Shown one piece after another: positions 63,733 through 64,000 of a stretch of 64,000 bases of DNA. The DNA is taken from positions 93,782,713 to 93,846,712 of the forward strand of contig JBCNJP010000017.1 in NCBI GenBank assembly GCA_039602395.1. The letters are read 5' to 3'. The number at the start of each line of letters is the position of its first letter. Positions within the stretch are counted from its first letter, which is position 1. The position numbers were made by a program, and so were the translations under genes. The DNA is from Deinandra increscens subsp. villosa. Its lineage: Eukaryota > Streptophyta > Magnoliopsida > Asterales > Asteraceae. The notes under the pieces are model-generated. The model ran no database searches. It was not told the origin of the DNA and worked only from the letters and a program-made list of their open reading frames with translations.

Positions 63733-63804
63733 TCAAGGGAGGCTGAGGCGGAAGCCGCCATAGCAGAAGCAGAAGAAGTAGCAAGGGAGGCTGAGGCGCC
63801 ATAG
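63733..63804 (+). pseudogene. Ala/Glu-rich fragment, possibly TRB-like
   Basis: Directly after CACTA-2, REAEAEAAIAEAEEVAREAE reads in one frame and ends at a stop near 63804. Alternating AEAE/REAE helices of this kind form the C-terminal coiled coil of plant telomere-repeat-binding (TRB/SMH) proteins. Low-complexity helices are easy to mistake, so this is a suggestion only. The phrase CAAGGGAGGCTGAGGCG is duplicated within it. Confidence 0.35.
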
Positions 63805-64000
63805 CAGAAGCATACGGTTTTCAGAAATCGCTTTTGACCATCCTTTTACCTTTTTGTAGATGGGCTTGATAATGCAAGTATGGAGATGGAAGAAGCTAAG
63901 GTTACATGTAGTTAATGCAATGTAAACTAATGTTACATTTATAATGTTTGCTCTATATATGAAATGTATTATTTTGCTACAAGTGTATTGTATTTTGATT
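63805..64000. other. CACTA-1 right subterminal DNA
   Basis: A possible short exon at about 63859-63911 (GLDNASMEMEEAKVTCS, after TTTGTAG) precedes 85 bases (63916-64000) that are the inverted, 99 percent-like copy of about 58033-58117. Confidence 0.6.

Larger units (their letters stand above)
43334..64000. mobile_element. CACTA-1: large gene-carrying CACTA element, right end beyond window
   Basis: It starts with the CACTA terminus CACTACTAGAAAAAG and subterminal words of the GACGCGC / GCGCGTC type (43334-43570), including ATGACGCGCTTTTTCGCGCG. The last 85 bases of the window (63916-64000) match, inverted and with one mismatch, positions about 58033-58117. Those lie roughly 310 bases inside the left end of the related element CACTA-2. 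So the right end of CACTA-1 should be near 310 bases beyond the window. Inside are captured exons, a young Tekay element and CACTA-2. No transposase is visible, so it is non-autonomous. Confidence 0.72.

Overview
This is a repeat-dominated stretch of nuclear DNA from a plant, almost certainly a eudicot. The evidence is plant-lineage LTR retrotransposons (Athila and Tekay-type Ty3/gypsy, plus two Copia elements), plant CACTA, hAT and Mutator-like DNA elements, GT-AG introns and exon fragments of plant genes. An Asteraceae-like genome is possible, but that is only an impression. I find no intact host gene. Every coding signal belongs to a transposable element or is a captured or decayed gene fragment.

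Layout. 1-1975: a minus-strand Copia element with its 5' LTR, PBS and a broken gag. 1976-3889: the 3' tail of a plus-strand, Sirevirus-like Copia element, with several polypurine tracts and a 3' LTR. 4706-17775: a complete but dead Athila element on the minus strand. It has LTRs, an AGGCT target duplication, a tRNA-Asp-type PBS, gag, protease, RT, RNase H, integrase and the extra post-pol Athila ORF. 18919-20042 and 23390-24113: two related foldback, Mutator-like elements with about 10-bp target duplications. Between them (21196-22700) is a local duplication carrying four tRNA-like sequences. 25298-33003: a Tekay-type element on the minus strand (TSD CAACC) that has lost pol; its right LTR holds two MITEs. 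33004-43333: a graveyard of LTR pieces, including a plus-strand LTR with PBS (37706-39810) and a 277-bp tandem duplication.

43334 to beyond the right edge: a large non-autonomous CACTA element (CACTA-1) carrying exon fragments of a PIN-LIKES (PILS) auxin carrier and an HLB1-like TPR protein, and perhaps a TRB-like piece. A very young Tekay element (45512-55957, TSD TACTC, near-identical 2.5-kb LTRs) sits inside it. So does a second CACTA element (CACTA-2, 57714-63732, TSD TCA). CACTA-2 carries RPA-like and DUF829-like exon fragments and is itself hit by a 632-bp hAT element with an 8-bp target duplication.

The most interesting general pattern concerns at least five LTRs from unrelated families. 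Each carries a short family-specific word repeated in both orientations just upstream of its TATA box, often again in the leader or downstream LTR. In the youngest element the word forms a perfect 12-bp-arm hairpin five bases from the TATA box. The second theme is the nested, gene-collecting CACTA pair, with exon phases and splice sites still intact.
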